Source: Kalaharituber pfeilii
Taxonomy: Eukaryota; Ascomycota; Pezizomycetes; Pezizales; Pezizaceae
Assembly: GCA_015179045.1 (NCBI GenBank)
Contig: WHUZ01000006.1
Span: 1,674,001 to 1,738,000, forward strand
Direction: 5' to 3'
Length of the DNA stretch: 64,000 nt
How positions within the stretch are numbered: position 1 is the first letter of the stretch; the number at the start of each line of letters is the position of its first letter. The position numbers and the translations under genes are program-made. The notes beneath the pieces were generated by a model that made no database searches, had not been told where the DNA came from, and worked only from the letters and a program-made list of their open reading frames with translations. Positions 35,206 through 46,379 of this stretch are shown here, one piece after another.

Positions 35206-37974
35206 TGATATGGAATATGCAAAACGAAAAATGCATGCTAAGAGCGTGTATGCAACAAGATTGATATTCCGGCCCAATTTACGCGTGAATTCTGACCTTT
35301 TACGGCAACTTTCTACGACAACTTTCTACGGGGGATTTAAAATTCGCCGTATGCACCATACGGTCCGCAGCAAGTCATAGTTGTATTTCATCGCAGCTCC
35401 AAACTTGAATTCCCCTATTTACTATCACAGAAAAATATAATTGCACTAGTATAAGAAATGGTCGTGCCTGCAAGTACATAGTATTGGCATACTACCTATG
35501 TAGATAACCAAGTGCTGCTGAAGAGAGTACTGTATACTAGTATACCTATACAGGAGATTCTTAGATTACAATTTCATCGCTATCATAAAGTAATGCTGAA
35601 GCGTAGCAATGTATCCTTCTCCTATGATCCAAACACTTTTGTATGACCATATATAAAAAATCAATAAAAAAGTGTGGTAAGATAGGATTCGCAAAATGAA
35701 CTACAATTTTGAGGCAGCTATAGGTGCTAGACTAAAATAGAGCCTTGGATTACCAACCTCTCCCGGCCCTGCAATGTGCACAATAAAGATGAAAAAAATT
35801 ATCCGCTCTAGTTTGAAATACTGTGTGCCGAAAAATTGGCAGCTCGGATCGTGATAAGATGAATTACTAGGTAAGAAAGGGTATTCGAAGTTGAGTTGAA
35901 CGATGATTTTTGAAATGCTTTGGACGGTCCGCAAGTTTGAGTATCCTCTGAAAGATCCATCTAAAGCAGGGCAATGGGACCGTTCCACTCACATAAGAAT
36001 GTATCTGGAATACCGTGCTTTTGAGTTGTGTAGTTTCCTTCTCAATATCACATCTCACCCAACTTTGCAAAATCATCTCCCTGCACTCACCTTATGATAT
36101 ATACTGCATGTCAACGTTGCATGTCAATATTACTTCTAGGCGGACGTTGAAGGCTGCTAGAGTAGCAAAATTCTGGGTTGTCCCACCTCTTCGTCGTCGC
36201 ACTGCCGCTCTTTCTTCATACAGTTTATCCTTCATGACAGTTTGGTAGTTACATGTACAATAAGCAGCCAGCATATCTGGCGTTCGCCGACTCGTGTAAG
36301 TACTAGTACTCCACTTAATCCTCTCTCAGGATGCGAAATGGTCCGAGGCTAACCACATCTAGTCTCATGCCTGCAACAGATTTTGAAAGTCTCCGAACAA
36401 GTTACGACATACTTAAGGGGATTCAGAATCAGACTTGGCACGGTACTACGATTCATTGAATATCTGCCCTATCACTGCGCAGAATACGATGCAGATCCCC
36501 ATCAGGGGTCCCATGTGCAGCTACTTCTAAGCTGTAGGTTCAAGATTGCAGCTACTCTATGATCTAAGCCGGAGCCTCACATGCTGCGCCCCACTACAAT
36601 GTGACCTACCATGCCAATACCTGCGCACCAAGCAATATGTGACGTTTCTCTTCAATGAAAATCTTGAGTGCCGGTGTGAGCTCTCTGGAATATGCTACAA
36701 TCGAGACGCATCTGGCATCTCTGCCATCCCTGCTTGTGCGTACGGTAGCACCTCTTCTCTTGCGTACTGTATATATTCCTCAACTAGCTTAAAAAGCATC
36801 CTAACACGGGGCATCACGGGGCAGAGGGGTGGCGGTGCCAGGAGAGGGGGACTCGTCATTGGGCATTTTTGCTGTGAGGGTATATACGTAGTGTAAGCAG
36901 CTGCAGACTCAAGGTGGAGAGTTCCATGCGTTTGATGGCTTGACTCTTTGCATTGCGATCGCACACTTGGCCAGAATTCGCTGCAATTGCCGATCGAATA
37001 ACCGGGAATGAGTTTGAACAGAACGCAGGTCTTTTTCAAGTGGAAAAAAACCGCAACTCATTTTCTGTGCGATTTGTTGTGGGGGAGTCATCCGGAATAT
37101 GCGGCTGAAAAATCTGACTTTGAATACCCTTACCTAGCGATCGTTCAGTTTGTCCGGACTTAAAATCTGGTTACTTCAGAATATGGACAAGAACTGTTAA
37201 GCGATATCTCGGCGTTCTTCAATGGTCTGGGTAGTACTGCTTCAACTTCTACTAGTCAGTGCACAACATAACTAGAAGTCCGACAGCAAGAATTTAGAAG
37301 CATTACTAATAAGAATTGAGAGAGTGCAAATACTGTAAATGTATTAACAACTGCATGCACACAATCGCCATAGAATTGGCAAGAATAGTGCTATGCTAAG
37401 AAGTATACAGCAGGTATTTTCATCTAAGAGATATAGCACTTCCTTAAGAGGCTCTTTACCTGGCAAAATACACGATTTTAAGTAGATACACGTAAACATG
37501 TTTGGAATACAGGCATTGGCATAGATACCAGTTCTATTTCAATTTTCCGTGTAATACTATACATACTTCCTTTGGCGGAGCATACAAACTTACTCTTCTT
37601 TGCATTAGTCCAGCATTCTTAGTTTCCCTGCTACTGTAGTTACTAGTAGGTACATCCCTGCGTTACTTCTTTCGCTCAGGCGGGGTGTGGTTGTTGTGAT
37701 TGTGATTTGGGCAGGTTGATGCCATGTCCGCCTTATCATGCCATGACTTGCTCCCTTCTCTTATCTCCGTCCCTTAGCTATCTTTACGGACATAAACCAA
37801 ACGCAAACAAGACAGCCATGGCTCAATAAAGAAACGATGATATGCCACAAATTCATATCATAGACCGAGAAAAAAAGAAAAGGAAAAAAAGAAAAATTTG
37901 TAGCATAAGCAGAAACCCATCCTCCACACCAAATCCCCGTGTACCCACAATTCTCCTGCACCCGCCAGTTTAAA
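35206..37974. other. No gene identified
   Basis: AT-rich and unremarkable; short open frames only. A 116-codon frame at 36546-36896 lacks domain features. Confidence 0.3.
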
Positions 37975-38620
37975 TCCCATGTACCCCACCAGTTGATTGT
38001 TTTCTGAGAGGTGTATCCCTCTTGCTATAAAATTATATCCAACTCAGTCAGGGTCTCCTTCGCCGATCATATTATGGACCTGGTCCCTCTAACGCCCCAA
38101 TACCCATAAGTCAAAGCCCCGCTCACCAAGTTGCTTGTCTTTTAAGAAGAACAGTACCTCTTGTCCTGGAATTGATGCCTAGCTCAGCCAGGCTTCCTCC
38201 GTCGACTATGTATATAGACCTTGTCCGCCGAACGCCCCATACCACAAGTCTAAGCCCTGTTTTCACCAACATGTTGCTTGTCTATAGAGAGGAACAGCAC
38301 CTCTCGCTTTGGAACTGATGCCTAGCTCAGCCAGGCTTTTGCCGAACAATCTTTATAGACCTGGCCCGCTTGAAACCTCATGTACCCGCAAGTTTAGGCC
38401 ACAATGTACCTACAAGTCCTATACGATTTTGGAACAACGCTGCCAGCAAGTGCGCCTCCTTGGCGTGTTTTTGTTGCGAGGCAGCAAACCCTCTTGCTTT
38501 GGAATTCACTCCTAGTTCAGCCCGGTATTTCTCCACCGGCAATATTCATAAACCTGGTCTTGTCTAAGCCCCCATATACCTGCAAGTTCAAATCCCCGTG
38601 TACTCGCTAATTGATAGAGA
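37975..38620. repeat. Degenerate tandem repeat, about four to five units near 120-150 bp
   Basis: Each unit holds a version of TTGATGCCTAGCTCAGCCAG, a GACC-like CCTGGTCC or CTTGTCC block, CCCCAT-ACC-CAAGT and TTGCTTGTCT. A single unit is found at about 47350-47490 (CTCGCTCTGGAATCC, AACTTAGTCAAGCTTCC, TTGGTCCGCTGGA). Confidence 0.6.
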
Positions 38621-38760
38621 AAGATGCCATTGGTATAAAACTTTGATGGGTATTAAAAGTCGGACAAAAAGAAATTTACAACAAAAGCGCATGGGAGCAG
38701 TCGACCTACCAAGGAGTAATTCGTATTATCCGAGGAGCTGCTGATAGGGCACTTGCATGG
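38620..38760 (+). repeat. Partial copy of the dispersed repeat at 6.3-6.5 kb
   Basis: GATGCCATTGGTATAAAACT, TGATGGGTATTAAAA, GACCTACCAAGGAGTAATTC and TTATCCGAGGAGCTGCTGAT align in order with 6322-6480. Confidence 0.55.
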
Positions 38761-40333
38761 TGCGTTTGGTGGGAGGGAGGAACTGTTGCAGGGCGTCAGC
38801 CGCTAGAAGGTTGCGAACGGGGCGACGTACTCACGTGGTTCCTCGCGCGGTTGCTGGAGCGGGGTGCGAGATGCTGCTGCAGACGCGGGGTGCAATTGAG
38901 AGGCGGTGAACGGTGCGCTATAATGCTACGGCTGCTGTGGGATGCGCTTGAGAGAGGGGGGGGTTGCAAATACTGCCGCTGCAGCTGTAGCGGGGTGAGA
39001 GGTGGTGGAGCGGGGGTTACAACCAAGAGACGGTGTGTGTGTGTGTGGGGGGGGGGGGGGATTGCAGTTCAAAGGCAGTGGAGAGGGAGTGCGAGAGTGT
39101 CCTGATGAAAGTTCGGTCGACGTGCGGTTGAAGGGGTGGTATGAGAATATAGAACTGTGAGACGGTGGTGCGAAATGCTGTCTAGCTGCTGGGGAGGCTA
39201 CTGAGCTGTCGAGGGCCCGTTGGAGAGGTGTGTCGGAGGGGCGGTCCGGGAGGCGGCGTGGGAGGGTGGGGCGGTGCGATGGGACGGTGCGATAGAATGA
39301 ATGCTAGATTACTAGTGATGGAGGTAACAACAACCGCCATAGAGAGGTGTAGAATTGAGAGTCCCAGTTCGATTGTGAGCTGGCTAAGAGGGTTATCCAG
39401 CATGTTAAAGGTAAATAAAATAGACTGTAATGTTCTAACTCTATATGATTCAATTCTATTGGAACCAGGGAACCTGTTTTGTATTTTGTTTACAGACTTT
39501 TGGTAGTTTATCTTGTCTAGTGCTCCATTATTAATTAACTACTTAGCAATTCTTCACACGCTGCACGTTTCGAACAATCTGCTGCCGTCTGTCGGTGGAT
39601 AGGCTGTCCCATTGGCCAATCGCTCTCAGTGGTGCGTCACCGGAACTGGCGAATAAAGCAACGTGACGGACCTGAGTACAGTACTTAGTACCAACGTAAA
39701 CAAAGTATATACAAGACTATGAAAGTGCCATTGTGTAAACTCCACAGAAAAGTCACCGAAAAGTAGTGAAATGTTAGTATACTGAAATAATATGCATCCG
39801 ATTAGTGAGTAGTTCCAAACCTCCTAAACCTTCACCACAAGAGAAATTTGATTCTCAAGTCTCGGATAGGGTATCCAAAGTGCTCGTAGAAATCGTATGA
39901 AGGTTTTCTACAGAATCGAGGTTTTTGATTTTACATGGTTTCTATGATTTATTTCGCTACGGTAAAGAGGGTGCTAACTTTTCGGTTTCTACGCTGCACA
40001 CGTATTTACGGTCCATTTCGTACTTGTACAGTCTCACTTCGTCAAGATTCAACTTTGTCGCTAATGTAATTGCTCTTGGAAAGCATAGAGGCCGAAGAGC
40101 TACAGAAGATGGTGGCCGCATGAGCATGATCGAGCTGCATTGTTGACTCAGAGGTGTGCTCAGCCTCACCCCGCTACCGACATGTCAGTCCCAGAATCAG
40201 AAATATACAGTTTTATTTGAACGTGGATTACGAAAGCTACAATCCTTAAGGATGGTGATCAAAGTACCCGCTGTAGAAAATCGCTCTTTGCAATCGTTAG
40301 CGACTGTAGCAAGAAACCGACCGTAGCAAGGTA
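38761..40333. other. G-rich then AT-rich sequence without a gene
   Basis: 38761-39300 is strongly G-rich on the plus strand (GAGAGGGGGGGGTTGC; a GTGTGTGT then poly-G run at 39031-39060), giving long artefactual open frames. 39400-40330 shows no supported feature. Confidence 0.35.
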
Positions 40334-40778
40334 CAGTTTTACCTAGCTATACCGGACGACCATTGACAGTTTTTGTAATTTACATACAAAAAAATTAGCT
40401 ATACCGGACACCCAGACAAGCCGGACTGGACAACAAAACTATAGATTCTTAAATTCAGATTACATACAAACTAACTAGCTGAACCAGACGAAGGCTTCAA
40501 CCACAAAATTTCTTGTGTATCTTCTGTGTATTATAGTGGTATTATTGAAGTATTCTCAATATCTTGAATTCAATGTTCAAAGTTCTGTAATATCTTGGGA
40601 GATTGAGAGAGAATACCCCGCTGGAATACCAGTCTCCAGGCATATTGTATCTCTCAATTGGCTTACTAAGTTCTTTACCCCCTGGCAGGCACCCCTGCGA
40701 AATTTGTTAAACCGGACGCTAGTTAAACTGGACAGAAAGTGTTGGATTTCGGTCGTCCGGTATAGCAAGGTGTAACTG
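40334..40778. mobile_element. 445-bp MITE with 28-bp terminal inverted repeats and TA flanks
   Basis: The left end CAGTTTTACCTAGCTATACC plus GGACGACC and the right end (other strand) CAGTTACACCTTGCTATACC plus GGACGACC match at most positions. TA flanks lie at 40332-40333 and 40779-40780. Subterminal copies of the motif (AGCTATACCGGACACC; TTAAACCGGACGC) occur inside. Non-coding. The CAGT ends and TA target fit pogo/Tc1-mariner elements. Confidence 0.75.
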
Positions 40779-40920
40779 TACTCACTTGAATTCCCTATGT
40801 GAATTCATTACCAGGGTATCGGGTTGGCACTCCTGTTATTAGCTCCACGGCGAACCTGCTCCATATTGTGTGTTTCATACTCAATGACTAGGTAAAAGTG
40901 AGAGTGTGCTACTGGATGGA

Positions 40921-41000
40921 CAGCCCCGGTAGCTCAGTAGGGGGTTTAGAAGACCCTGGTTTATGCTAGTCTGGTTGCACAGTTGAAAATGGTGCACCAT
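40921..41000 (+). other. tRNA-like A-box, possible tRNA-derived SINE head
   Basis: CCCCGGTAGCTCAGTAGGGG resembles a tRNA 5' arm with an RNA polymerase III A box (TAGCTCAGTAGG). No closed cloverleaf and no good B box follow, so this is not a functional tRNA. A similar string (CCTAGCTCAGCGGCAG) occurs at about 53332. The sequence from 41000 to 41713 shows no further feature. Confidence 0.3.
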
Positions 41001-41713
41001 GGGTGGCTTTGAATCTTTCTCTGTCGCTGTCACTGCATCTACCACGTTTTTACGCTATCCATTGCTAGTGAATCCATCTGAAGAGCTCCCAGAGCCAAGT
41101 CACAACCTCTCTGCAGCTGTCTGCTAAAACAGGAAACTTGGTGTTTTGGGAGATTGCCAAGTTGCCCTGTGTAAAAGTGACAGCTGTCCAGACACTTGAA
41201 ATAGCTGGTAGTCGAGTTGCTATTACTCTATTTTTGGTGCGGCGAAGTGCTGCGTGCCCGCGTACCTAACACATGTACTAGGGTACTGTTACATGCAGGA
41301 GAAACATCACAAATGAGAGCCGTCCAGGAGGAATAAGATGCAGAACAGACTTCTCACTAATACTACATCGGATATGCAGGGCTTGTATGTCTTTAGATGC
41401 TTGCCAAATTACACAATTTGAAATACAGTTCTGATACATAGGTGCTCACTTCATGCTGAAGAAGGCTGTAGGTATCTCTACTGAGTTAGTTTTTTATTTC
41501 CTTAAGCCTCTTGCCAGTTGCGGGTAACACAGAGATTTATTCTTCGTCCGATCGAAAGAAATCGAAGAACTGAAATCTTATTAAAAGGATTAGTTCCACG
41601 ACGGTGACTTCCAGACCTGATATTCCCACTCCGGACCCCCATACCAGGCTGACCCTCGAGCTTCAGGCGACTTTAACCCAGACCAGCCGAATATCCCATT
41701 TCAGATCTTCAGT

Positions 41714-44700
41714 ATGGATGCCGCCGGACTCGCGTTCAGTATTGTGCCAGTAGCACTCCAACTGGTTCAATATCTCCAGAACGTCAGAGATGCTCCAGAG
41801 TCTCGCCAACAGCTTATTGAACAGTTCAACTTATATATACAATATGCACGCCAGGTAGCTGACAGAAAGAAAAACTGTCAAATGTCGGAGGAAGACGAGC
41901 AGAGCCTGTGTGCTGTCCTCGGGGGACTAAACACAATTCTTCAGAGTCCAAACCTTCAGAACCTCCTGAAAGAGCCTGCGATTACTGGTTAGTTTCAAAA
42001 TTCGACAATTATTAAAAGTCAAGCTAATGCTAGCACCGATATCACCAATGTCTCCAATGCAGTATCTACAGACATCTTGACTAAGATAGACCTCACTGTG
42101 GATACAGCTCCAGAGACTTCCAATACTTTTCATGTTAGAAGACGGCGAAAGCCAAGGTTTCTGACCAATGTCTCCAATGCAGTATCTACAGGCATCTTGA
42201 CTAAGAGAGACCTCACTGTGGATACAGCTCCAGAGACTTCCAATACTTTTCGTGTTAGAAGACGGCGAAAGCCAAGGTTTCTGACCTCCAAATCTACCAC
42301 CGGAAAATTGTCTACTAGTAAAACACTGGCCAATCCATGGATGTGGCCATTTCAGGAGGATGACTTTAACGAACTTTTATCGTCACTTGAAAAAACCACC
42401 AATCTCCTGCACAAAATGCTGCAGCTTGAGCATATGTAATCCACTGTGAAACAAGTCAATGGTTCATGAAATCATGCTGACCCATATCGATGCGCTTTCT
42501 AGGGAGATATCGTCCAGTGTGAGAACTTTTACAGCAAGGATGCACACCAAGCTTGAAGGTATGATAGCACTCTCTCGTGATCAGGCCAAAACCCAGGATT
42601 TACTGGCACTCAAGTAGCTAAAACACTTTCTTAATGAACAGATGACACCAGGGAAAAGGCATATGAATGGCTAGCACCACTGACATTTTGGTGCACGCAA
42701 GATAACATTTATGCAAAACTCGAGCCTAACACTGGATTGTGGCTCCTGAAGCATGATAAATTTATCAAATGGTTACGAGGGGAGTCCAGGGCATTGTTTT
42801 GTTATGGAATGGGTTAGTCTCCTATCATTCAAGGTGACTGTGACAGAATGGCTCACTATTCATATTCAACACTATAGCTGGGGCAGGAAAGTCCACACTC
42901 ACGTATATTCCCTTCGCTATTTTGGTTTTCCGATGTCAATCTCTAAGCAAAACCTTTTTGTAGTTCTCTTGTCATTCAGCATTTGGGCGATATATATGGC
43001 ATCAAGCAGGAAACCTCAAGTAAGGGGGCAATTGGGCTTGCTTTTTTATTTTGCAACTATGGTGCCCAACAGATGCAAACTATACCTAGCCTCCTTGGAA
43101 GCATTCTACGCCAATTGGAAAAATGTTGCTACATTACACCTGATCTCACTGAGTTGTATAGTAAATATTGGGAGAAAGAGAAACGGAATCTGCCTCTTAA
43201 GGAGATCGTGGAACGGATCAAGAACTGTGCTTCAGCTCTTGAGAAAGTCTTTCTGGTGGTTGATGCATTGGATGAAGTTTCATCTACCAGTCAGCGTGAA
43301 TTAGTGCGCATCCATCTGTTTGAACTCCTCCAGTCTCAGGACAACATACAGCTTTTCACAACATCGAGACCTGATTGGGACACCGAGAGATTCTTCACAG
43401 AAAGGGGTTGCTCAAGTCTGGAGATAACAGCCAAGGACAGTGATGTCAGGCTGTACCTCGAGGCAAGAATTGAAGACTTCGCAAAAACAGGTGAAAACCT
43501 GTACAAACTTGTCCATGCTGATACTGAACTTCGGAATGATGTGATAGAGAGAATTTTGCAGCAGACGAATGGGATGTAAGCATTATCTTGTTTTCAATTT
43601 CTCTCCTTCTCTAACTAACATTTGCACTGCATTGATGGAGGTTCTTGATTGCTCAACTTCATATTGCCTCCATTGCCAACATGCCAAACCGGAAAAAGCT
43701 TAAGCAGGCTTTGGTTAATCTTCCTAAAGATTTAGACAAGACCTATCTAGATGCTATTCAGCGCATTCAAGTGCAAAATGCTGAATCCTGGGAGATAATT
43801 CAGAAAGCTCTAATGCTGGTCACATTTACCTTGGATTGGTTGGAACCTGATGCACTGTTGGACGCACTTGCTACACTTGAGGATACTGGTTTTGACAGGG
43901 ATGGCAGAGTGGATAAAGCATACTTGCTTTCCAACTGTGGAGGTTTGTTGGTTGAGGAAGAGCACAAAGGCGATGCACAGAATAAGTTGTAAGTAGTGAA
44001 TCATAACGTTGGGTTAGGACTACAAGCTGACATAATCGATCCCTGGTGTCATTAGGAATAAGTCCATTGTCCGCTTCATTCACCATAGTGCCAAAGAATT
44101 CTTTATGAATAATCCCCATCTATTGTTTCCAAGTGCCTATAATTCAAACTCACCAGCTGAGCTGAATGCTGAGCTGATTGCTGAAGCACACTCTGTCATT
44201 GCACTTGCATCTCTGTCATATCTGTTGATAGATCGAGGCGAAGTATACCAGGATGCTCAGTGGGATGGCAAGAGGTTAAGCAGTGATTTCCCTTTCATGT
44301 GGTACTCCTTTTGTTATTGGGGTGTTCATGCCTCTAAAGCATCGGAAAATCGTATCAAACAAAAAATATACCAGTGTTTTGATCATGAGCGAAACATCGG
44401 GTACGCAAATGGCCGACGCTGCTACAGGGTATTTGATACGTTCTGGGAGTATGACAACTATCCTGCATCAATGCGAGATTGGACCTTAGGTTGCCATGTT
44501 CATGCAGCATCTGGAAGTGGGTCCATCTTTGTGGCAGCTTTAGTATTTGATTTGAGAGCGCTAGTTAATGGATACATTCTGCGAAATCCAAAGGTCATTC
44601 CTTCTCTACCAGGATCCTTCTTGAGCATATGTTTAACGGCAGCAGCATGGAATGGAAATATGGACTTCATCAGCCGACTTTGGGACATTAGGGCCGCAGA

Positions 44701-45955
44701 TGTCAATATAAATTCCAGTGATAATTTAATTGGATCGGGCATGAGAGCTATCACTCCTTTATGGGCAGCGGCATTCCATGGACATCGCGAGGCTGTTAGG
44801 TTTCTGCTAAAAGAGGGCAAAGTTGACATTAATTGGGGTAATAGAAATAATGCAACAGTTTTGTATGTCGCTTGTCACCATAGACATGATGAAGTGGTCA
44901 AGCTGCTGCTAGCGAATGGAGCCGACGTCAATATGGCTACGAAATATGGCTGGACGCCACTGAATAGCGCAGCTGACGTAGGGAACAACAAGGTGGTGGA
45001 GCTACTCTTGCGAGACCCCAGGATCGATGTCAATATGGCAAATGAATCTGGCTGGACACCACTGAATACCGCAGTTGATTCAGGGCACGACAATGTGGTG
45101 GCACTGCTGCTAGCGAATAAGATGGTGGATGTAAATATGGCTACCAAAGATGGCTGGACACCATTGAATAATGCAGCTAAAAAAGGGCAGGACAAGCTGG
45201 TAGAGTTGCTGCTAGCGAATACGACAGTCTACATCAATAAAGCTACCAACAATGGCTGGACACCACTGCACACTGCAGCTGACGAAGGGCATGACAAGGT
45301 GGTGGAGTTACTGCTGGCAGACAACAGGGTAGGCATCAATATTCCTGAAGCACATGGCGTAACACCGCTGTATATTGCTGCTCAAAATGGACATGATAAG
45401 GTAGTGGAGCTGCTGCTAGCAAATGACAACGTCGATATCAATAAGGCTACCAGATATGGAGTGACACCACTGAATATCGCGGTTTACAAAGGGCACATCA
45501 AGGTTGTGGAGCTGCTGCTGGAGAAAAAGGTCGACGTCAATATGGCCACCGAAGACGGCTGGACGCCATTGAATAGCGCAGCTAGCAAAGGGCATGACAA
45601 AGTGGTGGGACTGCTACTAGGGAATGACACAGTCGACGTCAATCTGGCTACCACAAATGGCTGGACACCACTTAATAGCGCAGCTGCTCAAGGTCACGAC
45701 AAGGTGGTGGCGCATCTTCTAGCAGTCAACAGCATTGAAGTCAACCGCAGTGATGCGGATGGTGACACCCCGCTGCATATGGCCTCTTACAAGGGTCATA
45801 CCGAGGTAATCAACCTGCTTCTCAGACACGACCAACTCGACATCACCAAAGTCAATGCTGTTGGCAAGACTGCACTGGACTATGCTCTTGAAAATGGGTA
45901 CCACGAAATTGGGGCGATGTTACGCTCCAGGCTTGAAAATCGTTACAACCCATAG
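41714..45955 (+). pseudogene. Near-intact NLR (HeLo/SesA-like, NACHT, ankyrin) with one nonsense codon
   Basis: Exons 41714-42435, 42503-42558, 42642-42812, 42878-42902, 42964-43575, 43641-43988 and 44056-45955 total 1278 codons including the TAG stop. All frames join, and the intron positions equal those of the minus-strand gene at 29-33 kb. Domains: MDAAGLAFSIVPVALQLV N-terminus, WPFQEDDFNELL near 220, Walker A GAGKSTLT (about 317-324), Walker B VFLVVDALDEV, RFIHHSAKEFF after exon 6, and twelve ankyrin repeats from about residue 885. Odd points: TAG at 41990-41992 where the relative has Glu (PAIT-G-stop-FQNSTI against PAIIVEAQNSTI), and a 120-bp in-frame duplication at 42044-42283. Everything downstream remains open, so the nonsense change is young, an assembly error, or tolerated. 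It could be an expressed allele elsewhere. Confidence 0.85.
42044..42283 (+). repeat. Tandem 120-bp in-frame duplication within the NLR linker
   Basis: Two copies (42044-42163 and 42164-42283) encode the same 40 residues, including DLTVDTAPETSNTF and VRRRRKPRFLT, differing at a handful of bases. The relative on the minus strand has one copy of the arginine-rich block (VKRRRKRGF). It lies between the N-terminal domain and the WPFQEDD segment. Confidence 0.9.
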
Positions 45956-45995
45956 CCGACCCTCATTTTCTTCCGTTAGCTCTGTTTCTTTCTTT

Positions 45996-45997
<2 letters not shown>

Positions 45998-46030
<33 letters not shown>

Positions 46031-46066
46031 CCAAATATTAGTACTCGTATACCACCTCGTGAGCTG
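45998..46066 (-). mobile_element. Probable family B mini-retroposon, diverged
   Basis: A run of about 33 T followed by AATATTAGTACTCGTATACC and ACCTCGTGAGCTG; read on the minus strand this parallels the family B tail (GGTATACGAGTACTAATATT then A). It lies about 40 bp after the NLR stop codon. The stem is degraded and no target-site duplication was found. Confidence 0.45.
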
Positions 46067-46310
46067 TTTGAATCAACCTGAACCATCTTATTTTATATCT
46101 CGTTTCATCTCCATTTGCAGGTATCCCATAGGTGAGACAGAATATATTTGGTTTTTTTTTTGTTTTGTTTTTCTTCCTTCACGTAAAGTTTATTGGGTTA
46201 ATATACTATGTGCTCCGAGACGGTTTGGTTTGGTTTTTCATCTCGGATCTATGTTTTCTGTGTATGTACCACTCGCTGTCCCTCAAATTCATGATTTATG
46301 TCTTCTGGTC

Positions 46311-46367
46311 GTCCTGCCATGGCGAACAGCCGCATGCGGGGTCGCGTGAAATAAAAAAAAAAAAAAA
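46311..46367 (+). mobile_element. Family A mini-retroposon with 11-bp target-site duplication
   Basis: GTCCTGCCATGGCGAACAGC, CGCATGCGGGGTCGCGTGAA, AT and about 15 A, bounded by GTCTTCTGGTC at 46300-46310 and 46368-46378. Same 5' start as the other copies to within two bases. Confidence 0.85.
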
Positions 46368-46379
46368 GTCTTCTGGTCT

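Noticed and set aside
40921..41000. Functional tRNA gene
   Set aside because: Only the A-box-like 5' arm is convincing; the acceptor stem, anticodon stem and T arm do not close.
41985..42035. A short intron removing the TAG at 41990 (donor GTTAGT, acceptor GCTAG)
   Set aside because: The donor fits, but every nearby acceptor breaks the frame needed for the downstream exon, and the relative keeps this segment as coding sequence.
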